Shown piece after piece: positions 8,496 through 17,604 of a DNA stretch of 35,861 nt. The stretch covers positions 1 to 35,861 of the forward strand of contig NHEP01000103.1 in the NCBI GenBank assembly GCA_002171515.1, in the 5' to 3' direction. The notes below the pieces were generated by a model. The model was not told the DNA's origin. It was given only the letters and a program-made list of their open reading frames with translations, and searched no databases. Position 1 is the stretch's first letter, and every line of letters starts with the position of its first letter. This stretch comes from a bacterium TMED88. Its GTDB lineage: Bacteria > Myxococcota_A > UBA9160 > UBA4427. Position numbers and translations under genes: made by a program.

Positions 8496-9964
8496 GTGAA
8501 GGGCACCCGGTCATAGCCCCGCGCTTTGGGGTTCGACTCGAGACAGGCCCGGGTGCTCGGAATAATCTTCCCGGGGTTGCAAACGCCCTCCGGGTCGAAA
8601 GTCGCGCGAAGCTTTTTCATCGCCTCCAGATCATCCGGGCCGAACAGCATCCCCATGTAGTCCCGTTTTTCCGTGCCCACACCATGCTCGCCGGTTAAGA
8701 CTCCACCGGCGGCGACACACACCTCAAGGATCTCTCGCCCGGCCGCAATGACCCGCTCCAACTCGTCGGGATCTCTTCGGTCGAAAGAGATATTGGGATG
8801 CAGGTTGCCATCGCCGGCGTGAAAGACATTGGAAAGCTTTAATCGATAGCGATCGCCAATTGCACAAATTTCTTCAAGGATCTCCGGGAGGCGGCCTCGG
8901 GGCACCACCGCATCGTGCACGTAAAGATCTGGGGCCAGCCGACCCATGGCCCCAAAGGCCCCCTTCCGGGCCCGCCAAAAACGCGTCCGCTCTGTCTCAT
9001 CCGCCGCCACCCGAATCTCTTGGGCCCCGGCCTCGTCGGCCAAAGCGCGAATGTGTTCGATCTGTGCGGGGAGCGCGCAGGCCGGGCCGTCGAGTTCGAG
9101 AATCAGAACCGCTCCGGCCTCCTGGGGAAGACCCGCTCGGTACACGCTGGCTTCGACGGCTTCCACGGTTCGACGATCAACAACTTCTAAAGCAGCCGGG
9201 ACCAAGCCACCGCGAATGATCCGGCCCACCAGTCGACAGGCATCAGGAACCCCGTCAAAGATTACGAGCAGGGTCTCAACCGCCTCGGGAAGAGGTTCAA
9301 GCCGAACCGTAATCTCGGTCACGATTCCTGTGGTGCCCTCGCTCCCGACACAGGCGCCCAAGAGGTCATAGCCGGTGGCCCCTCCCGTGGCGGAACCCAA
9401 CTGAACCACGGAGCCATCCGGCAGCACAAGTTCGAGGGCCAAAATATGATTCGTGGTCGTCCCGTACTTCAGGGTATGGGGCCCGCCCGAGTTCTCGGCC
9501 ACGTTGCCGCCGATCGTGCACGCTTGCTGGCTGGACGGGTCGGGCGCGTAGAAAAGCCCCTCTGACCGGGCGGCGACCGACAGATCGGCGTTCACGACTC
9601 CGGGTTGAACAATCGCCAAGCGGTCTCTCGGATCGAGATTGAGGATCTGGTTCATCCGGGCACAGCTGATCACCACCGCGTCGTTGAGAGGATGGGCGCC
9701 TCCCGACAATCCCGTACCGGCTCCCCGAGGCAGGAAGGCTCGGCCCGCCGCGCGGCAAGCTCGCACCACCTCGGCCACTTCTTCTGTGGACTGAGGCAGC
9801 ACGACAACCTCAGGCTGATGAGGGTCCAGGGTCAGGCCATCGCACGCATAGGCATAGAGTTCCGCCTGAGAGGTCAGGCAGGCATCGGGTCCGACGATTT
9901 TTCGGAGGGCGTCAATCCAACCATCCCTTGTCGAACCCGAAGAAGTTCGATTCCGCGATCTCAA
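8492..9964 (-). CDS. glcD: Glycolate oxidase subunit GlcD (FAD-linked oxidase)
   Basis: Catalytic FAD subunit oxidising glycolate to glyoxylate. The PCMH FAD-binding domain shows PRGAGTGLSGGAHP and GGNVAENSGGPHTLKYG. The C-terminal FAD-oxidase domain shows HAGDGNLHPNISFD and LTGEHGVGTEKRDYM, both diagnostic of the GlcD/D-lactate dehydrogenase family, and ends FDPEGVCNPGKI. The frame opens at a TTG (9964) with CGGGG about nine bases upstream; no ATG lies between there and the conserved domain, so the exact start is uncertain. About 490 aa, normal for GlcD. First gene of glcDEF. Operon context argues for glycolate over D-lactate. Confidence 0.9.
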   Translation of the reverse strand: MRSRNRTSSGSTRDGWIDALRKIVGPDACLTSQAELYAYACDGLTLDPHQPEVVVLPQSTEEVAEVVRACRAAGRAFLPRGAGTGLSGGAHPLNDAVVISCARMNQILNLDPRDRLAIVQPGVVNADLSVAARSEGLFYAPDPSSQQACTIGGNVAENSGGPHTLKYGTTTNHILALELVLPDGSVVQLGSATGGATGYDLLGACVGSEGTTGIVTEITVRLEPLPEAVETLLVIFDGVPDACRLVGRIIRGGLVPAALEVVDRRTVEAVEASVYRAGLPQEAGAVLILELDGPACALPAQIEHIRALADEAGAQEIRVAADETERTRFWRARKGAFGAMGRLAPDLYVHDAVVPRGRLPEILEEICAIGDRYRLKLSNVFHAGDGNLHPNISFDRRDPDELERVIAAGREILEVCVAAGGVLTGEHGVGTEKRDYMGMLFGPDDLEAMKKLRATFDPEGVCNPGKIIPSTRACLESNPKARGYDRVPFT

Positions 9965-10036
9965 AAATTAGCCCCGTTGACCATGCCCCAAGGGTAGCGG
10001 TCCGACGACATGGCCGGGCGAGGGGAAGCCACGCTC

Positions 10037-11110
10037 TCAGCGCAAGCCCAAACGCTCCAGGTCGTCCTCATCGAGGCCGAGATAATGGCCGATTTCGTGG
10101 CGGACGGTGATCTGAATCTGGTCGATCAACTCTTCCCGATCCCGACAGATCTTTTCCAAGTTGGCCTTGAAGAGCATCACGCGGTCAAGATCAGGGACCT
10201 GCTCGGTGATGGCCGCCTCGGTGCGAGGCACGCCCATGAAGAGGCCCAGAATCTGGGGAGAAATTCGTTCCGACTGAACCAGGTCGCGAGAGGGGTACGG
10301 TTCGACGAGCACGGGGACATCCGCGATGTACTCGCGAACCGAACGCGGGAGATTATCGAGCGCGTCGGCAACCGCCCGGTCGAAATCGGCATCATTCATC
10401 GCTGTGGGGATCGGAAACTGCCCGGGGTCAAGAGCGTTGGCCCGCTCAAAAGCCAATTCGATGGCATGGCGAAGCGCTTGGGACTCTTCCGGAGAACTCG
10501 TTTCGGGCTCGATTCGTTCCAGAATCAGCGCCACGCTGTAGACGATGTGCGCAGAATCCGGCTCGATCGCGGCGGCCCGCTCGAGAATGCGACGAGCGTC
10601 TTCGTACTGTCCCAGCTCGAAAAGCACGTGACCTTCGAACGCAAAGTACGCGGGCTGGTCCCCCGCCGACTTGATCGCTCGACGAACCAAAAACACCGCG
10701 CCTTCCAGATCGTCCATGAAAAAAAGCGCTTTGGCTTTCAGGTAGTACAGCTCGGCCTGCAGAGCGCGATCCAACCGCGGGAGTTCAGGGGCGGCCGCCA
10801 GGAGTTCGTCGCAGGCCTCGAGGGCGAGTTCGCACTCCCCCATATCTTCGATCAGCAACTCGACCCGATTCAAGTAGGCCGCGCTGAATTTGGCGTCCGC
10901 TGCAATGGCTCGCTCGAATTCGTAAAGAGCCTCGTCCGCGCGACCTTCATCCCAAAGGATCTCGCCGCGCCCATTGTGGGCCTCTGCCCCCGCCGGATGC
11001 GCTTTCAGGGCCTCATCCAGCCAAGCCAGGGCCTCGTCGACCCGGCCGCCATGAGAGGCTTCCATCGCCTGGTCGAGACAGTCCCAGTAGCGATCCTTGT
11101 CTTTCTTCAT
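10037..11110 (-). CDS. TPR protein with C-terminal zincin-type metallopeptidase domain
   Basis: Residues 1 to about 235 consist of TPR-like helical repeats (for example DEALAWLDEALKAHPAGAEA and DARRILERAAAIEPDSA). Residues about 240-357 match the small zincin-like metallopeptidase family (Zincin_1), ending with HEIGHYLG (His338, Glu339, His342) followed by acidic residues. The family usually occurs as a stand-alone domain of about 120 aa, so this is a fusion with a protein-interaction module. There is no signal peptide, so it is probably cytoplasmic. Target unknown. The ATG at 11110 is preceded by AGGA and an extended -10 box. Confidence 0.85.
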   Translation of the reverse strand: MKKDKDRYWDCLDQAMEASHGGRVDEALAWLDEALKAHPAGAEAHNGRGEILWDEGRADEALYEFERAIAADAKFSAAYLNRVELLIEDMGECELALEACDELLAAAPELPRLDRALQAELYYLKAKALFFMDDLEGAVFLVRRAIKSAGDQPAYFAFEGHVLFELGQYEDARRILERAAAIEPDSAHIVYSVALILERIEPETSSPEESQALRHAIELAFERANALDPGQFPIPTAMNDADFDRAVADALDNLPRSVREYIADVPVLVEPYPSRDLVQSERISPQILGLFMGVPRTEAAITEQVPDLDRVMLFKANLEKICRDREELIDQIQITVRHEIGHYLGLDEDDLERLGLR

Positions 11111-11136
11111 GACGCTAAAATCCTAAGTAATCCCCC

Positions 11137-11142
11137 ATCATA
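11137..11142 (-). promoter_or_regulatory. Extended -10 promoter element for the TPR-zincin gene
   Basis: The minus strand reads TGCTATGAT: a TGn extension plus TATGAT (five of six to consensus), about 26 bases upstream of the ATG at 11110. The -35 region is poor, which is common for extended -10 promoters. It would give a leader of roughly 20 bases. Confidence 0.4.
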
Positions 11143-11336
11143 GCAGAGCCCACCCAGGCCATTGACCGTTTGAGAACGATCCGAAAAGAGCCCTGGGACA
11201 AACCAGGCACCGGCGGCGCCCTCCACTCGCACGCGAATTGCGTTAGCCTGCTCGGGAAGCCCCCGGGAAGCCAGAACCTTCCTGGAAAGCGACTCCATGG
11301 AGTCCGAGACTTCGCGGCCGCTGAGAAGGAGCCCCA

Positions 11337-11858
11337 GTGATCAAGAGACAAGCGTTCACGGCTGTTCTCCAGGCGGCTTTCATGGCCGCCCTATTGGCCA
11401 CCGTGAGCCTCGGATGCGCGGGCAAACCCAAGGGGCCTCGCTTTGAAGCCCTCGCGCCGCCTGAGGCTGGATCTGCTCTGGTTTACATCTACCGCGACGA
11501 CCAGGTTCGGGGCGTGGGGTCAGCTCGGCTGAAATTCGATGACGAGGACCTCGGGCAGCTCAAAAACGGCGAATACACCGCCCTGGTCGTCTACGCAGGC
11601 CGGCACACCGCCGGCAGCGCTTTGATGTGGTTTGGCCTGTTCGCGCGCTCGTGGAATGAGCTGCGGTTTCAGGTGAGCAGCGGACAGACCCAATACATCC
11701 GCCTTTCGGCCTCAACCCAGAGTCTGGCTGCAGGACCCGCAGATGCAACGGCTCCAGGCCGATCCAATGCCAAGGCCGACGTGGCCCTTCTGATGAGTGC
11801 TGTCCCCCAATCGACGGGAAGCCTGCAGATTTCAACCATGCGACGCGCGCGCCCCTGA
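11337..11858 (+). CDS. Small lipoprotein with DUF2846-like domain
   Basis: A GTG start with AAGGAG about six bases upstream gives 173 aa. A signal with lipobox S-L-G-C lipidates Cys27. The mature part, from GSALVYIYRDD to TQYIRLSA, resembles the DUF2846 beta-sandwich seen in small bacterial lipoproteins (YIYR, then a D-x-G-x-L-K-N-G-E-Y segment and a G-R-H-T turn). Function unknown; presumably outer-membrane anchored. It is divergent from the TPR-zincin gene and convergent with the tRNA. Family call by pattern only. Confidence 0.75.
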   Translation: MIKRQAFTAVLQAAFMAALLATVSLGCAGKPKGPRFEALAPPEAGSALVYIYRDDQVRGVGSARLKFDDEDLGQLKNGEYTALVVYAGRHTAGSALMWFGLFARSWNELRFQVSSGQTQYIRLSASTQSLAAGPADATAPGRSNAKADVALLMSAVPQSTGSLQISTMRRARP

Positions 11859-11908
11859 CGGCCAGGGGGCCCAGAGCCGCCCTTGGCGCGCTGAGGCGGC
11901 GCTCGAAG

Positions 11909-11984
11909 TGGTGGGCCCTCCTGGATTCGAACCAGGGACCATCCAGTTATGAGCCGGTTGCTCTCACCACTGAGCTAAGGGCCC
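11909..11984 (-). tRNA. tRNA with CAT anticodon (Ile2 more likely than elongator Met)
   Basis: A full 76-base cloverleaf is read on the minus strand. It has a 7-bp acceptor stem (GGGCCCT with AGGGCCC), D arm GCTC/GAGC, anticodon loop CTCATAA, T arm CCTGG-TTCGAAT-CCAGG, and an encoded 3' ACCA. The anticodon stem has an A-A mismatch at its outermost pair. CAT can be elongator Met, initiator Met or lysidine-modified Ile2. The initiator is unlikely because the first acceptor pair is intact. The GGGCCCTTAGCTCAG start and the GGCTCATAAC segment resemble bacterial tRNA-Ile2 more than elongator Met, but this cannot be settled by eye. Confidence 0.92.
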
Positions 11985-12062
11985 GGCCTCGCCAGTGTAG
12001 CGGGGACCGCGTTCGGTAGGGTGTCCGTTGTGGGATTCGCCGGTTATTGGCAAAATGCCCGC

Positions 12063-13409
12063 ATGTCAGAGACGACTTCCTCGAAGCACTATGTTGCAGT
12101 GATTGGTGGCGCCACAGCGGGCGCCGAAGTGGCGAGCCGACTCGCGGACCGGGGCATCCACGTCGCGGTCTTTGAGCAAAATGCCCGTCCCTTCGGCAAG
12201 ATCGAAGACGGATTGCCTCGCTGGCACGAGGGGCTGCGCCAGAAGGAATACGAAGCCATCCGAAAAAAATTGGGCAAGCCCGGCGTCGAATTCATCCCGC
12301 AAACCGAGATCGGTCGAGACGTCGACTGGAAGGAACTCGTTGAAAGCTGGGGCTTCAGCTGTGTCGTTCTTGCCAACGGGGCTTGGAAGGATCGACCCCT
12401 TCCGTTAGAGAATGCCGATCAATTCGTCGGGCGCGGCCTCGTTTATCAGAATCCGTATGTGATCGCCTTCAATCATGCCGAAGATCCAAGCTACAACGGC
12501 GAGCGCTTTGAAATTCTCAATGGGAGCATCGTCGTCGGCGGAGGCCTGGCTTCAATCGACGTGGCCAAGATCGTGACGCTCTCCAACACGCAGTGCGCAC
12601 TCGCCGCCCGGGGAGTCGAGATCACGACCACAGAACTTGAGGTCAAAGGCATTCCCAAGATTCTCGCTGCACACGATCTGAGTTGGGAAGAACTGGGCAT
12701 CGAAGACTGCACGATCTACTACCGGCGCGCGGAGGAAGACATGCCCTTGGTGGCCATTCCCGAGGACGCCCCGCCCGAACGCGTCGAAAAAATTAAAAAG
12801 TCTCGTCGTACGATGCTCGACAAAGCCATGCAGAAATTTCACATCCGGGTTGAGCCGCTCTCAGCTCCAGACGAACTGCTGATTGAAAGCGATCACGTCG
12901 TGGGCATGCGATTCAGAAGAACCCGCATCGAGGGTGGGCGGGTCCAGGTGACGGATGAAACCTTTGAGCGAAAGGGCCCGGTCGTCATCAGTGCCATCGG
13001 AAGCATCCCTCAAGCCATCGAAGGCATCGCGATGAACGGCGAACTCTTCGACTTCTCGGACTGGACTTACGGGCGCCTTGAAGATTTTCCAACGGTTTTC
13101 TCTGTCGGAAATGTCGTCACGGGAAAGGGCAATATCGTCGCTTCCCGGAAACATGCTTCAAAGGTTTCCGAAGAGGCCATCGAAGCGTACCTCGGGGTTG
13201 GAGATGGAGCCGAGGCGCCTCAGGCAGAAGATTTAACGGAGGCGGCTTCGGAAGCGGCTGAAAAAATCGGCGACCACGTCGACCGACAAGTGCCTTTGGA
13301 CGAGGCGACCCGCATCAACCTTCAGGCCAAAATCAAGGCCCGCCAGGTCGCCGTGGGTTACACCGGACAACTTGAGGGGTGGCTGGACCAGGCGGGGCCG
13401 CCTTGCTGA
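12063..13409 (+). CDS. FAD/NAD(P)-dependent oxidoreductase, ferredoxin-NADP reductase-like
   Basis: Two dinucleotide-binding folds are seen. An N-terminal FAD site is at about residues 9-20 (VIGGATAGAE, a variant of GxGxxG). A second site SIVVGGGLASIDVAKI at about residue 155 is probably for NAD(P)H. A late VFSVGNVVTGKGNIVASRKH segment is typical of the FAD-closing motif. Overall order matches the adrenodoxin-reductase/glutamate-synthase small-chain superfamily, but no iron-sulfur cysteine motif is present. The last 70 residues are a helical Glu/Ala-rich extension. The ATG at 12063 is chosen over a GTG at 12021. Redox partner and substrate are unknown, and the gene stands alone between a tRNA and a convergent operon. 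Confidence 0.75.
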   Translation: MSETTSSKHYVAVIGGATAGAEVASRLADRGIHVAVFEQNARPFGKIEDGLPRWHEGLRQKEYEAIRKKLGKPGVEFIPQTEIGRDVDWKELVESWGFSCVVLANGAWKDRPLPLENADQFVGRGLVYQNPYVIAFNHAEDPSYNGERFEILNGSIVVGGGLASIDVAKIVTLSNTQCALAARGVEITTTELEVKGIPKILAAHDLSWEELGIEDCTIYYRRAEEDMPLVAIPEDAPPERVEKIKKSRRTMLDKAMQKFHIRVEPLSAPDELLIESDHVVGMRFRRTRIEGGRVQVTDETFERKGPVVISAIGSIPQAIEGIAMNGELFDFSDWTYGRLEDFPTVFSVGNVVTGKGNIVASRKHASKVSEEAIEAYLGVGDGAEAPQAEDLTEAASEAAEKIGDHVDRQVPLDEATRINLQAKIKARQVAVGYTGQLEGWLDQAGPPC

Positions 13410-13479
13410 TGTGGCCCCTGGCCCGCTGAAGTCTGAGCTTCCTCTCTTTAGAGCTTGACCGAAGGCAGCCTTCTCGGAA

Positions 13480-14592
13480 TCAGCTTTCGGGAATCGGCGG
13501 AGGGCCCGGCGGAAACAGGGGTGACAGCTCCGACACTTCGCCCGCGGCGACCCAATTCATCATGCCCGCGGACCAAACCAAGGAACTCGGAACCAATTGC
13601 CCACGTCCCACAGCCTCGGCGAGCTCCTGGAGGTTGAACGGTCCTACAGGCTGCCCGGACTCCACGCGATGCCAGGAGCGCCCCGGTAACGGCGGCGGGC
13701 TCAACAAAGCCGACGCCGGTTGACCGGTCTCTTTCCCAACGCTCTGCATCATGGGCGCCGCCAACGCGGCCCCCATTCCAAGTCCCACGCCCGCACCCGC
13801 TAACCCGCCGGCGGGGTTCCGGGCGGCGTCAGGCACCGAATGTCCGATTTGAAAAGCCTGATAGGCGCTCAAGTCTCCGACGATGCCCATCCCCGACCGT
13901 GCGTCCAATGCTTTCTCCACTTCCGCAGGGAGTGAAATGTTAACCAAAAAAAGCTGCGGAATTTCGAGCCCGTATTCGTCATCAATGCGCGCCAGAACTT
14001 TTTCCCTCACCGCCTCGGCCAGTTCGGCGTAACGGGTCGAGAGATCCATCACGGCCAAACCAGAATTGGAAACGATCTCCGCGAAGGCCATATTAATTGC
14101 GGACCGCAACATCTCGGTCACTTCGGCCGCCTCAAATGCGTGGTCCGTTCCAACCAATTCCTTCAACAGAATGCGCGGACTCACGGCACGGAGCGTGTAC
14201 GACCCAAACGCTCGCAAACGCACCGGGCCAAACTCTGCATCCCGCATGATGACGGGATTCGGCGTGCCCCACTTCAGGTCTGTGATTTGGCGTGTACTGA
14301 CGAAGTACACCTCCGCCTTGAAGGGGCTATCGAATCCATACTTCCAGCCCAACAGGGTCGAAAGGATCGGCAAGTTCTTTGTTTCAAGACGATGCTGACC
14401 CGGCCCAAAAACATCCGCAATCCGACCCTGGCAAACAAATATGGCCTCTTGACCCGGCCGTACGATCAATTGAGCTCCATATTTGATCTGGTTGTGATAG
14501 CGAGGGAATCGCCAAACTAAGGTGTGTTCGCTGTCATCGATCCACTCGATGATGTCAATCAATTCGGCGCGCAGTTTATCCATCCAACCCAT
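13480..14592 (-). CDS. SPFH-domain protein with C-terminal GYF_2 domain (YdjI-like)
   Basis: Residues about 25-250 form an SPFH (band 7) domain of the YdjI/virion-core-like type: YGAQLIVRPGQEAIFVCQG, later GPVRLRAFGSYTLR and a helical segment ending in ISLPAEVEKALDAR. A Gly/Ala-rich linker (about 265-295) precedes a GYF_2 domain (WHRVESGQPVGPFNLQEL to MMNWVAAGEV, about 309-355) and a Pro-rich end. There is no transmembrane segment, so membrane association would be peripheral, as for B. subtilis YdjI. It follows the zinc-ribbon gene by 76 bases and is likely in the same operon. Role inferred: membrane organisation or stress. Confidence 0.85.
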   Translation of the reverse strand: MGWMDKLRAELIDIIEWIDDSEHTLVWRFPRYHNQIKYGAQLIVRPGQEAIFVCQGRIADVFGPGQHRLETKNLPILSTLLGWKYGFDSPFKAEVYFVSTRQITDLKWGTPNPVIMRDAEFGPVRLRAFGSYTLRAVSPRILLKELVGTDHAFEAAEVTEMLRSAINMAFAEIVSNSGLAVMDLSTRYAELAEAVREKVLARIDDEYGLEIPQLFLVNISLPAEVEKALDARSGMGIVGDLSAYQAFQIGHSVPDAARNPAGGLAGAGVGLGMGAALAAPMMQSVGKETGQPASALLSPPPLPGRSWHRVESGQPVGPFNLQELAEAVGRGQLVPSSLVWSAGMMNWVAAGEVSELSPLFPPGPPPIPES

Positions 14593-14668
14593 GAAGTAGT
14601 CCTTTACGCTCAGTTCAGATGATTAATTTGAATTTCTGTGGAGCTTGAGGCCACGGCCTCGACTTGAC

Positions 14669-15544
14669 TCAGTTGAGCAAGGCCCCAAGTAAGTCACCAA
14701 GCCAACCCCCACTGGAGACCGCGTCGCGGCTTGAGGCCAAGGCCACGCTCTCTCCTCTTTGAGCTCGTGCCAAAGCCGCCGCTTCGCGACGAATTTGAGC
14801 CTTGTTTTGGCTTCGAAAGTTCCCAGGGGCGAACTCAGCTCGACGTTGGCTCTCAAGGATGTAGCCTGCCGCACACTCCAGTTCATCCGCATCAAGCCAA
14901 GTGCCGTGTGCATGGCAGCGGTCAATGATCACGCCCGATCTTTTTTGGAAATTGGCCCGCTGCATTGCCCGATCACAGACGGGACACTTTCGATAGACGA
15001 TTTTTTCCATGGACGGATTTGAACTGGAACATCGGGGCGATTTCGACCACACCTTGTCCTTCTCGGTCTGTAAGGCCGTCTCACAAGCCCGCGACATCAA
15101 TTCGTCAAAACGATGGTCGGGAATCCAAAGCCCTTGGCAATTCGGACACTCATTGATCTCAATCCCGCCAATCGAACGCACCGGCATGAGACCGCTGCAA
15201 GCGGGACAAGGCCACTCCTTTCCTTGCGACGGAATCGGCTCGGGTCGAAATCCCACGCCACAGGCAGCGCAGTACCGGGCTGTTTCTGGGTTGCGAGCAA
15301 GGCATTCGGGGCAGATCAGGCTCGGGCCACGGAGGTCGCGAATGATCTCCGAGCCGCAGTACCCACAGGAATGGCAATCAGCACTCACTTGCCCGCCACA
15401 CGCGCTGCATCGATGAATCGCGGCTTCAAGCCCAACTGCAAGGCGATTCGGAATCACCGTCCCACATCGGCACTCGAGTTCAGGGCCGACGAATGCGCTG
15501 GCTTCGTACTGTGTATGGCAATTCGAACAAGCAAGCAGGCGCAC
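14669..15544 (-). CDS. Multi-zinc-ribbon protein
   Basis: 291 aa, GTG start with GGGAG five bases upstream. The protein is dense in paired cysteines (C6/C9, C25/C27, C46/C49, C57/C60/C63, C78/C81, C92/C95). Two zf-TFIIB-type ribbons follow: CPACSGLM ... CPNCQGLWIPDHRFDEL (113-149) and CPVCDRAM ... DRCHAHGTWLDADELE (187-223). In the last ribbon the expected second CxxC appears as C-H-A-H. The C-terminus is a helical Arg/Ala segment ending in a short hydrophobic tail. Zinc-ribbon proteins of this sort neighbour SPFH YdjI in the B. subtilis ydjFGHI operon, which supports a shared function with the downstream gene. Confidence 0.82.
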   Translation of the reverse strand: MRLLACSNCHTQYEASAFVGPELECRCGTVIPNRLAVGLEAAIHRCSACGGQVSADCHSCGYCGSEIIRDLRGPSLICPECLARNPETARYCAACGVGFRPEPIPSQGKEWPCPACSGLMPVRSIGGIEINECPNCQGLWIPDHRFDELMSRACETALQTEKDKVWSKSPRCSSSNPSMEKIVYRKCPVCDRAMQRANFQKRSGVIIDRCHAHGTWLDADELECAAGYILESQRRAEFAPGNFRSQNKAQIRREAAALARAQRGESVALASSRDAVSSGGWLGDLLGALLN

Positions 15545-15749
15545 AGAATCTCCCGAGCGGAGCCGGTTGAACCCGACTGCGCAGGTTCTTCATCGGCGGA
15601 CCGCCCGGGGTACTTGAAAGGGCGTGGAGCGCTCGAAAACGTCCATCAGGCGCTTTCGGGGGTCGGCAACTTTCAAGCAACTTGGCTTGTCGAGTCACAC
15701 GGCGCTTGCTCGGCGGGGGAGAAAGGCGTGCTCGAATTGCTGAGCGCTG

Positions 15750-17465
15750 CTAGCTATCGAGAAAAGATTTCAGAGCCCGGCTTCTCGAGGGGTGCCTCAG
15801 CTTTCGCAACGCCTTGGACTCGATTTGCCGAATCCTCTCCCGGGTGACATCGAAATCCTGGCCGACCTCTTCGAGAGTGTGATTGGAATCCTCGTCGATC
15901 CCAAATCGCATTTTCAAAACCCGGGCTTCTCGAGGTGCGAGGGTCGCAAGTACTTCGCGAGTCTGCTGGGCCAGATTCGCATCGATCACAGCCTCTTGGG
16001 GATTGATCGCATTAGAATCTTCAATGAAATCGGAAAGGCTGCTGTCTTCTTCTTCGCCCACCGGAGTTTCCAGACTAATCGGCTCCCGAGCGATCTTGAG
16101 GACCTGCCTCACTTTCTCAAGGGGCAGCTCAAGCTTTTCGGAGAGCTCCTCTGCGGCGGGTTCTCGACCGAGCACTTGCACAAGGTGGCGTGTCGCGCGG
16201 ACGAGCTTGTTAATCGTTTCGATCATATGCACCGGGATTCGAATCGTTCGAGCTTGATCTGCGATGGCCCGGGTAATCGCTTGGCGGATCCACCAAGTCG
16301 CGTAGGTAGAGAACTTGTATCCCCTCTGATACTCGAATTTGTCGACCGCCTTCATCAAGCCGATGTTGCCCTCTTGAATCAGGTCAAGGAACTGCAGTCC
16401 CCGGTTTGTATATTTTTTTGCAATCGAGACGACTAGGCGAAGGTTCGCCTCGGTGAGTTCGCTCTTCGCCTGATGAGTCCGGATGCGAGCCTCCTCAAGG
16501 CGCTCTTCAATCGCGACGAGCTCTTGGGCGTCCAGTCGAGCCTCTTCAGAAAGCTGTAGGCGGAGACGGCCGATCTCTTCGATTTCTCCTCGAACGAGGG
16601 TCAACGCTTCAGGATCGCGCGCAAGCCTCGGGGAGGCGTTCTCAAGCTCTGACCCGCCGGTCATCACGGCCTGACAGAAAGTCTCCCATTCCCGGGTCCG
16701 GACACCGAGATGTTTAGCAAGCCGGTGAGCTCGATCGTCGATCTGTCGAAAGGATTGACCTAACTCAAGCAAAGCGTGCCTAAAGGTTTCGATGCGAGCC
16801 TTTGCAAATCCGGCGGCACGCAGAACCGTGACACCCTCTGCGTGAAGCTCGGCCATCTCCTTCGCGAGGCGATTTCGAGTGGGTGGGGTGGTCCGGGGGT
16901 TCGAGCGAGAAGCCGCTTTCTTCGAGATCGTTTTTTCGAGTTTGCGAAGTTGGTTGGTCGCCTCGATCAAGGTCGCGAGGCGCTCCTCCCGGGGTGCAGC
17001 CCCCTCTACGTCGAGGCCATCCAGAACAGAATCAAGCATTGACTCGCCGTGTCGCTCGGCATGCTCAACTTGGTCGAGCAAGTCCAGAGCCTGAGCCATC
17101 CCATAGGGGTGTCCGATCACCGCCAGCTCCTGATCGTGCACACCAGCCTCGATCCGCTTTGCGATCTCCACCTCGCCCTCGCGAGTCAGAAGGGAAACCT
17201 GGCCCATATCTCTCAAGTAGACGCGAACGGGGTCGGCGGAGGTGCGACTCTCGACTCCCCTGGATGCCGCGGTCGTGCGGGCACTCGCCTTGCGAAGCTT
17301 CGGAGCGGATTTCTGGGCGATCGCCGTTGCTTCGCGCGCGGGCGCCTTCTTTCCGGTCGCCTGATTGCCGGACGGGCGCCGGGACGGAGTCGAACTCGCC
17401 TCTAGGCAAGGGGGCTCCGTGGAGTTTTTCAGGCTTTCGGAGGAGCTAGACGCGTCTGAGGCCAT
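15750..17465 (-). CDS. rpoD: RNA polymerase primary sigma factor RpoD
   Basis: Housekeeping sigma-70, 571 aa. Region 1.2 is at about 76-108 ([18 protein letters not shown]), followed by a non-conserved region to about 330. Region 2 is at about 337-415, including [20 protein letters not shown], the 2.4 segment [17 protein letters not shown] and [15 protein letters not shown]. Region 3 is at about 416-490. Region 4 is at about 505-565, with helix-turn-helix [19 protein letters not shown]. The first 75 residues are Ser/Ala/Lys-rich with no clear acidic region 1.1. ATG at 17465 with AAGGAG eight bases upstream. Third gene of rpsU-dnaG-rpoD. Confidence 0.97.
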   Translation of the reverse strand: MASDASSSSESLKNSTEPPCLEASSTPSRRPSGNQATGKKAPAREATAIAQKSAPKLRKASARTTAASRGVESRTSADPVRVYLRDMGQVSLLTREGEVEIAKRIEAGVHDQELAVIGHPYGMAQALDLLDQVEHAERHGESMLDSVLDGLDVEGAAPREERLATLIEATNQLRKLEKTISKKAASRSNPRTTPPTRNRLAKEMAELHAEGVTVLRAAGFAKARIETFRHALLELGQSFRQIDDRAHRLAKHLGVRTREWETFCQAVMTGGSELENASPRLARDPEALTLVRGEIEEIGRLRLQLSEEARLDAQELVAIEERLEEARIRTHQAKSELTEANLRLVVSIAKKYTNRGLQFLDLIQEGNIGLMKAVDKFEYQRGYKFSTYATWWIRQAITRAIADQARTIRIPVHMIETINKLVRATRHLVQVLGREPAAEELSEKLELPLEKVRQVLKIAREPISLETPVGEEEDSSLSDFIEDSNAINPQEAVIDANLAQQTREVLATLAPREARVLKMRFGIDEDSNHTLEEVGQDFDVTRERIRQIESKALRKLRHPSRSRALKSFLDS

Positions 17466-17604
17466 GGGGGGGTCTCCTTAGGGGGCGTAGCAACATCAAG
17501 TTCTTTTCTCGCTGGGCCATGCGACTTTCGGTTTCAACCACTTCGGCTGATCCCGCTCAACACATGGGGTGATCCACGATCATTGAATCATTTGATTTTC
17601 CGTT

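Noticed and set aside
10010-11143. Open frame of 377 codons on the plus strand
   Set aside because: Antisense to the TPR-zincin gene, whose TPR repeats and HEIGH motif are clear; the plus-strand product resembles nothing.
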